Source of the DNA: Paraburkholderia nodosa DSM 21604 | GTDB lineage: Bacteria > Pseudomonadota > Gammaproteobacteria > Burkholderiales > Burkholderiaceae | Assembly: GCF_000519185.1 (NCBI RefSeq) | Contig: NZ_JAFA01000004.1 | Location: forward strand, 224,110 to 288,109 | DNA: 64,000 nucleotides | Direction of reading: 5' to 3' | Part shown: positions 18,104 to 26,216 of the stretch, one piece after another | Layout: every line of letters begins with the position of its first letter | Position numbering within the stretch: position 1 is the first letter of the stretch | Notes under the pieces: generated by a model | What the model saw: only the letters and a program-made list of their open reading frames with translations | Database searches by the model: none | What the model was told of the DNA's origin: nothing | Translations under genes and position numbers: made by a program

Positions 18104-19090
18104 TCACTCGTCCGCTTTCCAGTACATGAAGCCCATGCCCTCGCCGGTGCCGGCGGGCGTGCGCCAGCAGGGGACGTAATCGACCAGCGTCATCTCGGCG
18201 CCGGTCTCCTGCACCGCCTTCATCACGCTCACATAGAGCTTGATTTCCGAGGTGCCGGACTGATACGAGCGATCGTCCACGGCGGCGAGGCCGTCGTAGT
18301 CGTAAGTTGCCAGCATCTTCATGATGCGGTGGTCGAACTCCTCGTCGTTCACGAAGTGCGAGAGTCCGCCCGAGGCGAAGATGCCCACACGCACGTCTTC
18401 GGGCCAGGCCGTGATCGCATCGCGCAGCACGCGGCCAAACTCGATGCAGCGCGACATCGAAGGCTGCGTCGGCGGGTAGAAGCAGTTCATGATGATCGGC
18501 ACGTGCGGCGGCGGATTGTCGTCCATGATCTGGTGATAGACGAAGCTATACGCGTGCGGCACGACCGGGTAATCCGGGAGCGGTTTCATCCACACGTTGT
18601 CGGGCCATGCGAACAAATCGGCGAGATCGAAGCCGTTCGCCTGGAAGTGGTTGATCAGGTATGCGGCCAGTTCCGGGTGGCAATCGTGCGTGACATGATG
18701 GTCGGGCGCGTAGACGGATCGCTGCGGCGGACCGTTATGGACTTCCTCGCCGCTGAAGATCGCGATGGAAGGCGAGAATTCCGTGAAGATCTCCTTCTGG
18801 TCCTTGCCGAGAATGATCGCCACGTCGATCTTCGCGTCGCGGTACGCGGCCGCCATTTTGTCGAGCGCGACACGGCAGCGCGCGGCGCGCGCGGTGCGCT
18901 CTTCGAGCGTGAGGAACGGCGCGAACGCGGCCTCGCGGTGTGCCTCGAGTTCGGGGTAAGTCCACGTCCGGTTGCGGAACCACAATTCCGGATTGTTGCG
19001 GTCGCGCTCGCCGTTCTTCAGCCAGTCTTCCGGTGCCTGGCCGAGCATGCCGCTATGCGGCACCGCCATCCCGAATACGATCTTCGCCAT
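18104..19090 (-). CDS. LigB-family extradiol ring-cleavage dioxygenase
   Basis: 328 aa class III extradiol dioxygenase family (protocatechuate 4,5-dioxygenase beta/gallate dioxygenase-like). His12 in AVPHSGML, the DHHVTHD block at 130-136, GGLSHF at 241-246 and Glu250/251 in NDEEFD correspond to the LigB active-site region. The residue matching the second iron ligand of LigB (NDH) appears to be Gln98 in ILGKDQKE. No LigA-type small subunit gene is nearby. It sits between the MFS and aldolase genes of the second cluster and would open the ring before the LigI/LigJ steps. Substrate unknown; protocatechuate, gallate or an analogue. Confidence 0.78.
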   Translation of the reverse strand: MAKIVFGMAVPHSGMLGQAPEDWLKNGERDRNNPELWFRNRTWTYPELEAHREAAFAPFLTLEERTARAARCRVALDKMAAAYRDAKIDVAIILGKDQKEIFTEFSPSIAIFSGEEVHNGPPQRSVYAPDHHVTHDCHPELAAYLINHFQANGFDLADLFAWPDNVWMKPLPDYPVVPHAYSFVYHQIMDDNPPPHVPIIMNCFYPPTQPSMSRCIEFGRVLRDAITAWPEDVRVGIFASGGLSHFVNDEEFDHRIMKMLATYDYDGLAAVDDRSYQSGTSEIKLYVSVMKAVQETGAEMTLVDYVPCWRTPAGTGEGMGFMYWKADE

Positions 19091-19218
19091 GTATGTTGTT
19101 TCCAGTTTTACAGTCGGTCGCCACGGAGGGCCGTTGGCGTTATTTAGGTCGCAGGCGCTCGCAGGCGGGCGCCACCGTTGCTTTGCTTTGGACTACGATG
19201 GTTCGCTTGCCCTGCGGA

Positions 19219-20499
19219 TCACGCCTCGCGCAGTTCGCGCTGCGGCTCGCTGACCTTCGGCGCCCACTCGGGGCGATAGAGGGTCGCCGTGGCCGCCGCG
19301 CCCACGAGCAGGAACACGAAGATCACCATCATCGGCAGGTCGTAGCTCCCGCCCACATGCAGCAGCCAGCCCGAGAGGCTTGCGGCCACGCCGCCGGCGA
19401 GGCTGGTCGCGACCTGCTGCACGCCGGTCACGAGGCCCACGGTTTGCTTGGGGATCAAGGTGAGGCGCGAGAGCACGAGATTGTTCGCGGTGGTCAGGCC
19501 AAGCAGCGAAAGCGAGAGCACGTTCCAGAAGAGGGCGGCTTCGAGAGTGTTCGCGTAGGCGCCCAGCAGGACTGTGCAGCCGCCAACGAAGCCCGCGATG
19601 ATGAACGCCTTGCGCACGAAGATCGCATTGCCGCCGCGCGCGATGATGCGGTCCGCCGCCCAGCCCGCGATGGCCGCGACGATCGCGATGCCGGCGAAGC
19701 TGAAGAACGTGAAGATGCCCGATTTGCCGATCGACAGGCCGCGTTGCTCGACAAGGTAGGCGGGCATCCACGTCATGCAGTAAAACGTGAAATAGCCGTA
19801 GCAGAAGTTCGTGATCATGCCGCCCCACACCACCGGGCTCGACAGGATGCTGCCGAAACTGACCGTGCGGGCGCTGCGATCGGCCTGGCGCACGGAGTCG
19901 CGCGAGGGCAGGTCGTTGCGCACGAGGAGCAGCCAGGGCACGAGCCAGAGCAGCCCGACGAGACCGGTGGCGACGAACATCGCCTTCCACGAATAGTTGA
20001 CGATGAACCATGCGGCGACTGGCGCGCCGATTGCCGGGCCGAACTTGTTGCCCATGGCGAGAATGCCCACGGCGAGGCCGCTCTGGCTTTCGTGAAAGTT
20101 GTTGCGAATCCAGCGGTAGCTGGCCGGGATCACGATGGCTTCGGCAATGCCGACGAGCAGGCGCATGACGACGAGGCCCGCAATCGTCGTGACGGCGCCC
20201 ATCAGCGCAGTGGCCGCACACCACAGCGCAAAGCAGATCGCATAGGGCCATTTCACGCCGTAGCGGTCGGAGATCCAGCCCATTGGCACCTGAAAGAGCC
20301 CATACGACCAGAAGAACGCGGAGTTGATCCAGCCGCGGTCGACGTTGGTCAGCGCAAAGTGCCGGATGAAGTGGCTATCCGCAAGGACGCTGGAAATGCT
20401 GGTGCGGTCGATAAAGGACGTCAACACGCCGATCGCGAGCAGGGCAAGCACGCCCCAGTTGCTCACGACGCTCGATCGTTCTGATTTGCTCGTCTCCAT
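19219..20499 (-). CDS. MFS transporter, ACS type, copy 2
   Basis: 426 aa, twelve helices. FIDRTSISSVLADSHF in helix 1 and WISDRYGVKWPYAICF after helix 2 parallel the transporter at 5539-6852, as does CMTWMPAYLVEQRGLS in the second half. It lies within the second aromatic operon, between the LigI-like and LigB-family genes, and probably imports the aromatic substrate. In the first cluster the paralogue is instead the last gene, so the operon has been reshuffled. Confidence 0.87.
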   Translation of the reverse strand: METSKSERSSVVSNWGVLALLAIGVLTSFIDRTSISSVLADSHFIRHFALTNVDRGWINSAFFWSYGLFQVPMGWISDRYGVKWPYAICFALWCAATALMGAVTTIAGLVVMRLLVGIAEAIVIPASYRWIRNNFHESQSGLAVGILAMGNKFGPAIGAPVAAWFIVNYSWKAMFVATGLVGLLWLVPWLLLVRNDLPSRDSVRQADRSARTVSFGSILSSPVVWGGMITNFCYGYFTFYCMTWMPAYLVEQRGLSIGKSGIFTFFSFAGIAIVAAIAGWAADRIIARGGNAIFVRKAFIIAGFVGGCTVLLGAYANTLEAALFWNVLSLSLLGLTTANNLVLSRLTLIPKQTVGLVTGVQQVATSLAGGVAASLSGWLLHVGGSYDLPMMVIFVFLLVGAAATATLYRPEWAPKVSEPQRELREA

Positions 20500-20596
20500 C
20501 TGCTTTTTCTTACCTCAATCGATTCTGTTACATGGCCTGGCGGCGCGCAGGTTGCGTGCCGCCCGACCGCAATGACCGCCGGTTGGCGGCGTCGGC

Positions 20597-21448
20597 TCAG
20601 ACCAGAGCCGGATAGAGCTTGAGTGCTGTCTTGCCGAAAATCCACGCACGGTCTGCCGCGTTCAGGCATTGCAGCCCTGCCTGCGCCGTGGCCAGGATGT
20701 CCTGTAGCGTACCCGGCGAAGTGGGAAAATTCGATCCCCACGCCATACGCTGCGCGCCGAAGGCGTCGACTACGCGCGGGAAAAACGTCTCGGCGCTCGC
20801 CCGTTCCTTCTTCACGTCGCCGAAAATGCGCGGCGTGAGCTTCAGGAAAATGTTCTCGTACTGCGCGAGGTCGAAGAGGCTTTGCGCCTTCGCGTACGGC
20901 GCACCATCGGTCACATCGGGGCGGCCAAGGTGGTCGAGGATGATGGGCACACCCGGAAAGCGCCTGGCGAGCGCCGTGATCTGCGGCAGTCCGACCGGAC
21001 CCGTCTGGATGCACATCGGCAGCCCGAGGTCCGCGCACAGTTCCCACGCGGGAAACGCGCGCGGATCGTCCAGCTCGCTCGGGTCGAATTCCTTCGTACT
21101 GCCACCGGTAAAGAGGCGCAGCCCTTCGAGACCGCGCTCGACCCATTCGCGAATGCGCTGCGGCGCGTCGGGTTGCAGCACGTCCACGGAGCCCACGGCC
21201 ACGAGGCGATCTGAGTAGCGCGCGCAACTGTCGGCCACGTAGCTGTTGTCGAACCCGTAGGTGGTCGACGAATGCACCACGGCGGCCTTGCCGACGCCGG
21301 CTTCGTCCATCGCGGCGATCAACGTTTCGACGGTGGTGGGGCGCTCCTGCGACCACTCCGAGCGCTTGCCGAAGAGGGGCGCGGGCGGATAGCGGTCTTC
21401 GTTGCCGGAAATGATGTGCGGGTGAATATCAACGATTGGGGATGGCAT
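20597..21448 (-). CDS. LigI-like amidohydrolase, copy 2
   Basis: 283 aa, colinear with copy 1 at 1236. HPHIIS gives the two metal-binding His; YPPAPLFGKRSEWSQERP, IILDHLGRPDV, KLTPRIFGDVKKE and WGSNFPTSPG are shared. Start 21448 (MPSPIVDIHPH) aligns with copy 1. An alternative ATG at 21496 overlaps the LigJ stop (ATGA) and would add 16 residues, so translational coupling from there is possible. Inferred lactone hydrolysis before the LigJ-type step. The open frame continues far upstream only as a shadow of the LigJ gene. Confidence 0.72.
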   Translation of the reverse strand: MPSPIVDIHPHIISGNEDRYPPAPLFGKRSEWSQERPTTVETLIAAMDEAGVGKAAVVHSSTTYGFDNSYVADSCARYSDRLVAVGSVDVLQPDAPQRIREWVERGLEGLRLFTGGSTKEFDPSELDDPRAFPAWELCADLGLPMCIQTGPVGLPQITALARRFPGVPIILDHLGRPDVTDGAPYAKAQSLFDLAQYENIFLKLTPRIFGDVKKERASAETFFPRVVDAFGAQRMAWGSNFPTSPGTLQDILATAQAGLQCLNAADRAWIFGKTALKLYPALV

Positions 21449-21492
21449 GGGTGTCCCGGTTGTTTTTCGATTGCCTGCAGGAGGAGCGAAAA

Positions 21493-22518
21493 TCATTGGC
21501 CGCGCGCCTTCAGCCGTGCGTCGAGTCGCGGATAGACGCGGCGAGCGTTTCCTTCGAAGATCTTGAAGCGGTCGTCGTCGGTGAGCGCCGGACAGGCGTC
21601 GAGATAGCGCTTCGTGTCGTCGAAGTAGTGGCCCGTAGCGGGGTCCTTGCCGCGCACCGCGCCGATCATCTCCGAGCCGAACAGCACGTTGCTCGACGGA
21701 ATCACCTTCGTGAGCAGTTCCACGCCAGGCTGGTGATACACGCAGGAATCGAAGAAGATATTGTTCAGCAGTCCTTCGAGCGGACGATCGCGCATGTCGA
21801 GCGACATGCCGCGGTAGCGGCCCCAGTGGTAGGGCACCGCGCCGCCGCCGTGCGGAATCACGAGGCGCAGCGTTGGGAAGTCCCTGAAAAGATCCGACTG
21901 GAGAATCTGCATGAACACCGAGGTGTCCGCATTCAGATAGTGCGCGCCGGTGCCGTGAAAGCACGGATTGCACGAGGCGGCCACGTGGATCATGGCGGGC
22001 ACGTCGAGATCGCAGAGCGCCTCGTAGAGCGGATACCACTCGCGGTCCGTCACCGGCTTGCCGGTCCAGTAGCCGCCGCTCGGGTCCGGGTTCAGGTTGC
22101 AGCCCACGAAGCCCATTTGTTCGACGCAGCGGCGCAGCTCGGCCACGCTGTTGGCGGGCGCCACGCCCGGAGACTGGGGCAACTGGCAGACCGGCGCGAA
22201 GTTGTCCGGGAACATCTCGGTCACGCGGTAGACGAGATCGTTGGAGATCTCGGCCCACTCGAGGCTCGTGCGCTCGTTGCCGAGATGGTGGCTCATAAGA
22301 CCGGCGATCGGCGAGAACAGCGTGAGGTCGCTGCCGCGTTCGCGCTGCAGCTTGAGCTGGCCGTTGCCGATGGCTTCGCGGATCTGCTCGTCGCTGACCC
22401 AGGCGCCGGCGCGCGAAGGCGCGTTCGTCGGGTCGCTGGGGAACTCGACCTGGGTGGCGCGCCAGTTCCTGAACGAGGCGGGAACCGTCGTGAAGTGGCC
22501 GTGGCAATCGATGATCAT
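21493..22518 (-). CDS. ligJ: 4-oxalomesaconate hydratase, LigJ type, copy 2
   Basis: 341 aa with MIIDCHGHFTTVPASFR at the N-terminus, MIHVAASCNPC and FGSEMIGAVRGKDP, as in copy 1. HGGGAVPYHWGRYRGMSL is identical in both. Metal-binding His6, His8, His178 and the C-terminal Glu are kept. It is 16 bp behind the type A decarboxylase-like gene. Most differences from copy 1 lie in the first 60 residues and in surface segments, as in an old duplication or separate acquisition, not a recent copy. Confidence 0.85.
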   Translation of the reverse strand: MIIDCHGHFTTVPASFRNWRATQVEFPSDPTNAPSRAGAWVSDEQIREAIGNGQLKLQRERGSDLTLFSPIAGLMSHHLGNERTSLEWAEISNDLVYRVTEMFPDNFAPVCQLPQSPGVAPANSVAELRRCVEQMGFVGCNLNPDPSGGYWTGKPVTDREWYPLYEALCDLDVPAMIHVAASCNPCFHGTGAHYLNADTSVFMQILQSDLFRDFPTLRLVIPHGGGAVPYHWGRYRGMSLDMRDRPLEGLLNNIFFDSCVYHQPGVELLTKVIPSSNVLFGSEMIGAVRGKDPATGHYFDDTKRYLDACPALTDDDRFKIFEGNARRVYPRLDARLKARGQ

Positions 22519-22534
22519 GGTGTCTTCCTGCGGA

Positions 22535-23509
22535 TCAGCGGGCCAGCGGGTCGACGAACAGCTCGCTCATGGACAGGCGGCGCGGCGTGAGCCCCTGCTT
22601 GAATGCAGTCGCCTCGAGCGCTTCGATGGTCTTGCGGTTTTCCTCGATGCCGTAGGGCAGTGGGTCGTGGCCGACGATCTTGCGCAGCTCCAGATACTTT
22701 TTGTCCCCGGCGCTTACGGCCTCGCCTGCGTCGAGACGCGCGAGCCATTCCTGCCTGGCTTGCGCGAAGGCGTCGTAGAGCGACTTCGCGATCCAAGGAT
22801 GCTCGGCGAGCACCGAGTCCTTCACGACGATGGTGCCGTGCATCGGGTAGATGCCGGTGCGCGCGTAATACTCCTTCTCGAGTTCGACAGCGTTCGGCAG
22901 CAGGTCGGGGTAATCGGCCTCGACTTCCTTCCAGCCGCCCGTGGGCGCGCCCGTGCGGCCGATGCCGGCCGCCGCCGCGAAGCCCGCCGCGAGTTCGCCG
23001 CTCGCCATCATGTCGGCAAGCGAGCGGCCGGCCGGGGCGTGCACGACGTTCGAGGGCAGCTTGAGTTGCGTGACGTGCTCCTCGTCGTCCACGACCCACG
23101 TGACCTTGGACGAATCGAGCCCGAACTCGTCGATCAGGACCTGGCGCGTCCAGACGCCCGTCGTCACGGAGTAGGCGCGCACGCCGACCTTGCGGCCTTC
23201 GAGGTCCTTCGGGTGCTTGATGCCGGCTTCGGGGCGCACGAGCAGGCCGCCGTGGTGGAAGCGGCGCGTGACGAAGATGGGCAGGCCGACGAAGGGCGCG
23301 CCGTAGGCGCGAGCGATGATATAGGTGGTCGGGGCCAGTTCGCAGACGTCGAACTCGACGTCGCGCACCATGCGGCGGAATGCGCCGATCTGCGGCTGGA
23401 CCGTGACGAATTCGGCATCGACGCCTTCGATGGGGATCGATCCGTTACGAATTGCCGAGGTATGCGGGTGTTCACCGACCGCAAGTTTGAGCCGCACTTT
23501 CTGAGCCAA
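22535..23509 (-). CDS. 4,5-dihydroxyphthalate decarboxylase-like protein, type A, complete copy
   Basis: 324 aa from a TTG start at 23509, chosen because GGAGAAGG lies 4-7 bases before it. The product begins LAQKVRLKLAVGEHPHTSAI, the usual N-terminal strand of this binding-protein fold; no ATG is available nearby. Blocks FDVCELAPTTYIIARAYGAP and GRKVGVRAYSVTTGVW are family-typical. No signal peptide is seen, which favours a cytoplasmic enzyme. First gene of the second operon. Proposed role is removal of a ring carboxylate before ring cleavage, by family only. The open frame upstream to 23767 is spurious. Confidence 0.75.
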   Translation of the reverse strand: MAQKVRLKLAVGEHPHTSAIRNGSIPIEGVDAEFVTVQPQIGAFRRMVRDVEFDVCELAPTTYIIARAYGAPFVGLPIFVTRRFHHGGLLVRPEAGIKHPKDLEGRKVGVRAYSVTTGVWTRQVLIDEFGLDSSKVTWVVDDEEHVTQLKLPSNVVHAPAGRSLADMMASGELAAGFAAAAGIGRTGAPTGGWKEVEADYPDLLPNAVELEKEYYARTGIYPMHGTIVVKDSVLAEHPWIAKSLYDAFAQARQEWLARLDAGEAVSAGDKKYLELRKIVGHDPLPYGIEENRKTIEALEATAFKQGLTPRRLSMSELFVDPLAR

Positions 23510-23935
23510 CGTCCTTCTCCCTGAAATTCGCCGTCGGGGCCCGGACAGGGGCCGACGCCGGACGGAACACTTCGATGGAGAGAGAATATTTGACCTGAGT
23601 ACGCGCGTCCCTATACAAAAGGGAGATTCGATGGCACTTTTTGCAGCTAGATAGCGGGCGGCGGGCGGGGCATTAGCGTTTTCCCGCACGCGCCGCCATG
23701 CGCCCCTGCCGGGCCGCCGTTCGATTTCTTGCCGGCCCCAGGGTGCGCCCGCGCCCGGGTTGTCCAAACCGTCATGGTGAGGGCGCTTCGGAGATTGATC
23801 GGATAACTAAGCATTTCGATGAATCGGCGTATGCCGCATTGCGGGAACGAAGCCGAATCGCCCCCGTTTTTTTTGCCAGCATTTCTGCGCGGTTCCCCTT
23901 AAAATTGCATGATCCTGCTGTACCGGAGCACTACC
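23510..23935. other. Regulatory intergenic region between divergent genes
   Basis: These 426 bp separate the minus-strand aromatic operon from the small plus-strand gene at 23936. The left half holds the operon promoter with the shared 35-bp element. A TTGTAT/TCAAAT pair spaced 17 bp at the edge of the element is a possible promoter. The right half is AT-richer with a T8 run at 23868-23875 and no convincing gene. Confidence 0.6.
23607..23641 (-). promoter_or_regulatory. Shared 35-bp regulatory element upstream of the second aromatic operon (site 2)
   Basis: Matches 14617-14651 at 30 of 35 bases. On the minus strand half-sites AGTGCCA and TGTATAG lie about 21 bp apart and the second abuts a TTGTAT hexamer 17 bp from TCAAAT, the geometry of an activator contacting the -35 region. 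It lies 98 nt before the TTG start of the first gene. Confidence 0.65.
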
Positions 23936-24160
23936 ATGGAACGAAAGAAAGCTGAACACATCCTGCTCGAAGCCGACGAAATCGCCGGTCTGGTTCTCAA
24001 CGGCTTCGACATGACGATGGAAACCAACGCCGGGCGCGCGCTCTACGATCGTACGTTTACCGCCTATATCCATAACGAAATCGGCGACTTGCCCGTTGGG
24101 GAGCTGTACGACGCCTTGACCGGCTCGCCCGAAGCCTTTACCGCCACCACGCCGCAGTAA
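23936..24160 (+). CDS. Small hypothetical protein (74 aa)
   Basis: 74 aa from the ATG at 23936, which has CGGAGC at suitable distance; an upstream ATG at 23909 would add nine residues without a site. The sequence is acidic and helical (HILLEADEIAGLVLNGFDMT, HNEIGDLPVGELYDALTG). No transmembrane segment or known motif is recognised. Transcribed divergently from the second aromatic operon. Function unknown. Confidence 0.6.
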   Translation: MERKKAEHILLEADEIAGLVLNGFDMTMETNAGRALYDRTFTAYIHNEIGDLPVGELYDALTGSPEAFTATTPQ

Positions 24161-24246
24161 GCCGGCGCCCTCCCAGAAAATCGCCAACGAGCCACGCTGC
24201 GAAAGCGCAAGAAGTCGCAGCATGGCCTCATCTCGTCGTTACACGT

Positions 24247-24609
24247 TCACTTCACGTCGAACGAGTAATGTCCGGTCGTGCGATGCCCATCGGCGGCAAC
24301 CGCGACCCACACCACCGAATACTTTCCAGGCGTCAGTGCGTTGAGCGCAACCGACATGCGCTTGTTGTTGCCCGCATCGACCTTGGCCTTGTCGCGAATG
24401 ACGGATTTGCCCTGCGCGTCGGTCACGTCGATGGAACTGAAGGCGGGTTCGAGCCCGTCATCGAAGTCGATCACGACGGCGTTGAGCGTGGCCGGCGCGG
24501 TCGATCCAGCAGGCGGTTCCTGATGCTTCGGATAAGCGTGCGCCCACGCGAGGTGGGCGGCGAGCAGCGCGACCGAGGCGACGGCTGTGCGCAATGTAGC
24601 AAGTTTCAT
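24247..24609 (-). CDS. copC: CopC/YobA-family periplasmic copper-binding protein
   Basis: 120 aa. The signal peptide (MKLATLRTAVASVALLAAHLA) is cut near AWA, so the mature protein starts with His (HAYPKHQEPPAGS), the N-terminal histidine brace of CopC proteins. The C-terminal DGHRTTGHYSFDV block supplies further copper ligands. A beta-sandwich of 97 residues fits the family. It is the last gene of a three-gene minus-strand group with an outer-membrane-like protein and a DUF2946 protein, all plausibly in copper handling. Confidence 0.85.
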   Translation of the reverse strand: MKLATLRTAVASVALLAAHLAWAHAYPKHQEPPAGSTAPATLNAVVIDFDDGLEPAFSSIDVTDAQGKSVIRDKAKVDAGNNKRMSVALNALTPGKYSVVWVAVAADGHRTTGHYSFDVK

Positions 24610-24637
24610 GGCGATATTCCTGTGTGAAGGTGCGGGC

Positions 24638-25546
24638 TTACTGGAACAGCGGCTTGCCGATCGTGCGCGGCGCGACATCGTCGAAGAAGATGTGCACCTG
24701 CGCGAGGATGCCGACGTGCGAGCCGCTCGCCCGGTTGATCGGGATCTGCGCTTCGATGCCGAGCTGGCCGTAACGGTTCATCCAGATGAAGCCGGGGTTG
24801 ACGGTCCCGGTCGTTTGCCCCTGGCTGCGCGAGAGGGGCACTTCGACCAGCGGGATGAGGTTGGAAAACGGCTGCGGCATGCCGAGGTCGTGGACGTGCT
24901 GCTGCAGGTAGGGCAGGCTGTACTGGAACGTGAAGCCATAGTCGAACGAGTTCGGCTGGCCGCCGCCGGTCGTGAACGACGGTCCCGCTTCGCCCGTGAT
25001 GGCGATGGGCCGCAGCCATGCGAGCGAGTCAGGCAGATCGCCCATGCCCTTGCCGGCGAAGACCGTGGGCGAGATCGTCGAGAAGTTGGCGGCGATCGCG
25101 CGGCTGCCGGTGCCGCCGAGTTCGGCGTTCACGCCGACCGAGGTCATGAATTCATGCGCGTCGTTCACGTAGAGCAGGTACTTGAGCCCCACGCCGAAGT
25201 TGTCGAAGCCGCGCGCGGTGGGGTTGTTCTGCATGACGTAGCTGCCGTCCACGGAGAAGGCCAGCCGCGGCGTGATGAGCTTGTCGTACTCGAAGCTGTA
25301 GGTGTTGATGCTTTGGTCGCCGGCGTCGCCCGGCACGCGCTGGTGCCCGAATTCGAGGTTGGCTTCGTCGCCGACGCCGGGGTCGTCGACGGAGAGCGTG
25401 GAGGGGAAAACGCGGTCGCCCGCGATGGCGTGAGCATGGGCCGCGCACGATCCGAGCAGCAGCGCGCAGCCGATGAGCCGGGTCAGTGCGCGAATGGGGG
25501 CAAGCTCGCCCAGCGCCATGCGGCTGGACGGCGATTGGTCAGACAT
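24638..25546 (-). CDS. Predicted outer-membrane beta-barrel protein of unknown function
   Basis: 302 aa from the ATG at 25546. An N-terminal export signal (GCALLLGSCAAHAHA) is preceded by a longer polar segment. Many amphipathic strands follow (YSFEYDKLITPRLAFSVDGS, GFTFQYSLPYLQQHV) with GPSFTTGGGQP in the middle. The end is HIFFDDVAPRTIGKPLFQ. Such proteins sit with CopC and DUF2946 genes in Burkholderia, from memory, suggesting a role in metal passage across the outer membrane; this is inference. The open frame upstream to 26008 overlaps the next gene and is not real. Confidence 0.65.
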   Translation of the reverse strand: MSDQSPSSRMALGELAPIRALTRLIGCALLLGSCAAHAHAIAGDRVFPSTLSVDDPGVGDEANLEFGHQRVPGDAGDQSINTYSFEYDKLITPRLAFSVDGSYVMQNNPTARGFDNFGVGLKYLLYVNDAHEFMTSVGVNAELGGTGSRAIAANFSTISPTVFAGKGMGDLPDSLAWLRPIAITGEAGPSFTTGGGQPNSFDYGFTFQYSLPYLQQHVHDLGMPQPFSNLIPLVEVPLSRSQGQTTGTVNPGFIWMNRYGQLGIEAQIPINRASGSHVGILAQVHIFFDDVAPRTIGKPLFQ

Positions 25547-25652
25547 GAGTTGTCCTGTCGAGGAGCGAGGCACGCGCGCGAGCCAGGGCGGCGCGCGTGC
25601 AGGCCCGGCGACACGCTGGGCGCGTCGTCCGGGGTTGGCCGGGTCGATCCAG

Positions 25653-26051
25653 TCAGGACAGGGGTGGGGCGCGTGCGTGGATGTGGCTCGCGGGCGCGAC
25701 GAGGCGAACGCTTTCGAACTGCGCCGCGATGCGCGCCTGCACGAGCCGGCCGACGACGAACAGCGCCACGGGTACGCCGGACACGACGGGCAGGTGCGCG
25801 AAGAAGCTGCAATAGCCGCAGTCCTGCATGTCGCCGGACGTCGCGTTCGTGGCGTGCGCGCCCGCTGCGCCGCTCGCGCCGTGCACGTGGCGCTCCATCG
25901 AAGGCATGCCGCAGGGCGCGCGTTCCACCGTGCCGGGTGCCGTCTGCATGGCCTGGGCGGCAAGCAGGTGCGAAACCACGGGCGCGAGCGTCGCCATGAG
26001 GAGCGCAAGCGTCCCCAGTAGACTGCCCAGCCTGAGATGGAATCGGCGCAC
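25653..26051 (-). CDS. DUF2946-family small membrane protein
   Basis: 132 aa from GTG at 26051 (VRRFHLRLGSLLGTLALLMA). A hydrophobic N-terminal segment is followed by a Cys/His/Met-rich loop (APCGMPSMERHVHGA), then the DUF2946 signature DCGYCSFFAHLP, another membrane segment (VALFVVGRLV) and a His-containing tail. The metal-prone residues and its neighbours CopC and an outer-membrane-like protein suggest copper handling. The start is uncertain because no good ribosome-binding site is seen; an internal ATG 19 codons on is an alternative. Confidence 0.6.
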   Translation of the reverse strand: MRRFHLRLGSLLGTLALLMATLAPVVSHLLAAQAMQTAPGTVERAPCGMPSMERHVHGASGAAGAHATNATSGDMQDCGYCSFFAHLPVVSGVPVALFVVGRLVQARIAAQFESVRLVAPASHIHARAPPLS

Positions 26052-26216
26052 GGCGTGAAGTGGCGGAAATAGTGCGGGAATTATGCCACGCGAGCCGCCA
26101 CCCCCGCCGCGCCGCCTACGGCCGCGCCGCCCGTCAAAGCGTCGCGGCCGCGCACCTTGCGTGCGAGGCCGCGATCCAGCCCGCGCGAGGCGGGGCATGA
26201 AGCCGGCATGAAGCGG

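Noticed and set aside
20597..22507. A 636-codon reading of the LigI-like gene with a long N-terminal extension
   Set aside because: The extension is a shadow of the LigJ gene. Alignment with the copy at 1236 fixes the start at 21448.
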